A stretch of DNA of 64,000 bases from Streptomyces zhihengii (lineage in GTDB: Bacteria > Actinomycetota > Actinomycetes > Streptomycetales > Streptomycetaceae), in contig NZ_JAFEJA010000001.1 in NCBI RefSeq assembly GCF_016919245.1, positions 310,001 through 374,000 of the forward strand, read 5' to 3'. The notes beneath the pieces are model-generated. The model did no database searches. It was not told where the DNA came from and worked only from the letters and a program-made list of their open reading frames with translations. Shown here one piece after another: positions 63,777 through 64,000 of the stretch (position 1 is the first letter of the stretch; each line of letters opens with the position of its first letter). The position numbers and the translations under genes are program-made.

Positions 63777-64000
63777 GGCCGGTGGCCTTTCACGGTGTGA
63801 CGGGGAAGGTGGCGGCGCGATTGCGGGACGAACGGGCCACGGGCGGGCGGGAGCCGCGCGCCGCGGACCGTGGCTCGCCGCGGCGGCCCGCGGACCGGCC
63901 TGCGGTACGGCTCGGTGACCGAGCCGTCCGGGCGGCGGAGGGCGGGCGTGCGGGGAGCGGGAGGTCAGGCGTTCGTCACGGGGGTCCGGTGGCGGCCGCG
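63777..64000. other. Window end, no gene recognised
   Basis: GC-rich DNA upstream of the EF-G-like gene. I see no convincing promoter, gene or structured RNA in these 224 bp. Confidence 0.5.

Overview
This 64 kb window is chromosomal DNA of a high-GC actinomycete, almost certainly a Streptomyces or close relative. The base composition is very GC-rich. The markers fit: a WhiB-family iron-sulfur protein, two SpoIIE-type phosphatase proteins, an ECF sigma factor, a bacterial Ku with a lysine-rich tail, a double-domain IclR regulator beside pcaIJ-type genes, a GntR/HutC pair beside a GH20 hexosaminidase, and many secreted or Tat-exported carbohydrate-active proteins. I saw no rRNA, tRNA, insertion sequence, prophage or CRISPR array.

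Layout, left to right. 1-5.2 kb: a lipoprotein gene and a leftward chvE-mmsA-mmsB monosaccharide ABC operon with a good promoter at about 5.2 kb. 5.4-7.2 kb: a class F-type sortase, a secreted surface protein with a C-terminal anchor, and two tiny zinc-ribbon genes. 7.3-10.3 kb: an aldo/keto reductase, an SLC13/ArsB-like permease and a UspA-like protein whose 3' end is copied in a 142-bp tandem duplication. 10.3-13.6 kb: a fused double IclR regulator divergent from a 3-oxoacid CoA-transferase pair. 13.7-16.4 kb: Ku, an AraC/GyrI-like regulator and a methyltransferase. 16.5-21.4 kb: a GH16-CBM3 glucanase and GH20 hexosaminidase, divergent from two GntR/HutC paralogues across mirrored operators. 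21.4-26.8 kb: a 43-bp tandem repeat, then MFS exporter, methyltransferase, PLP enzyme and ATP-grasp ligase. The last three overlap stop-to-start, so this looks like a compact, unassigned small-molecule pathway.

26.8-29.6 kb: an ECF sigma factor, a polytopic membrane protein with a His-rich loop and a ferric-reductase-like membrane protein. 29.7-48.5 kb is a plant cell-wall (pectin side-chain) utilisation region: Gfo/Idh/MocA oxidoreductase plus DUF6807 protein, a Tat-exported PL26-like rhamnogalacturonan lyase, a sugar ABC operon with a DUF624 protein, a GH53 galactanase, a GH42 beta-galactosidase, a second sugar ABC operon and a LacI regulator. LacI-type operators recur upstream of these units. 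Two separated units share the same GAAAGCGCTTG box.

48.9-51 kb: a stand-alone cytochrome P450, a GNAT acetyltransferase and a small unknown protein. 51.2-55.4 kb: two SpoIIE-type signalling proteins. The first has intact phosphatase motifs; the second has lost several metal-binding aspartates but keeps an intact-looking GHKL kinase domain. 55.5-57.2 kb: a small unknown, polyphosphate kinase 2 and a WhiB-like protein. 57.4-61.5 kb: a fructose operon (DeoR regulator, 1-phosphofructokinase, PTS EIIABC). 61.7-63.8 kb: an EF-G paralogue. Several strong hairpins separate these transcription units. Coordinates and start codons come from reading the sequence; family names rest on remembered motifs, not on database searches.
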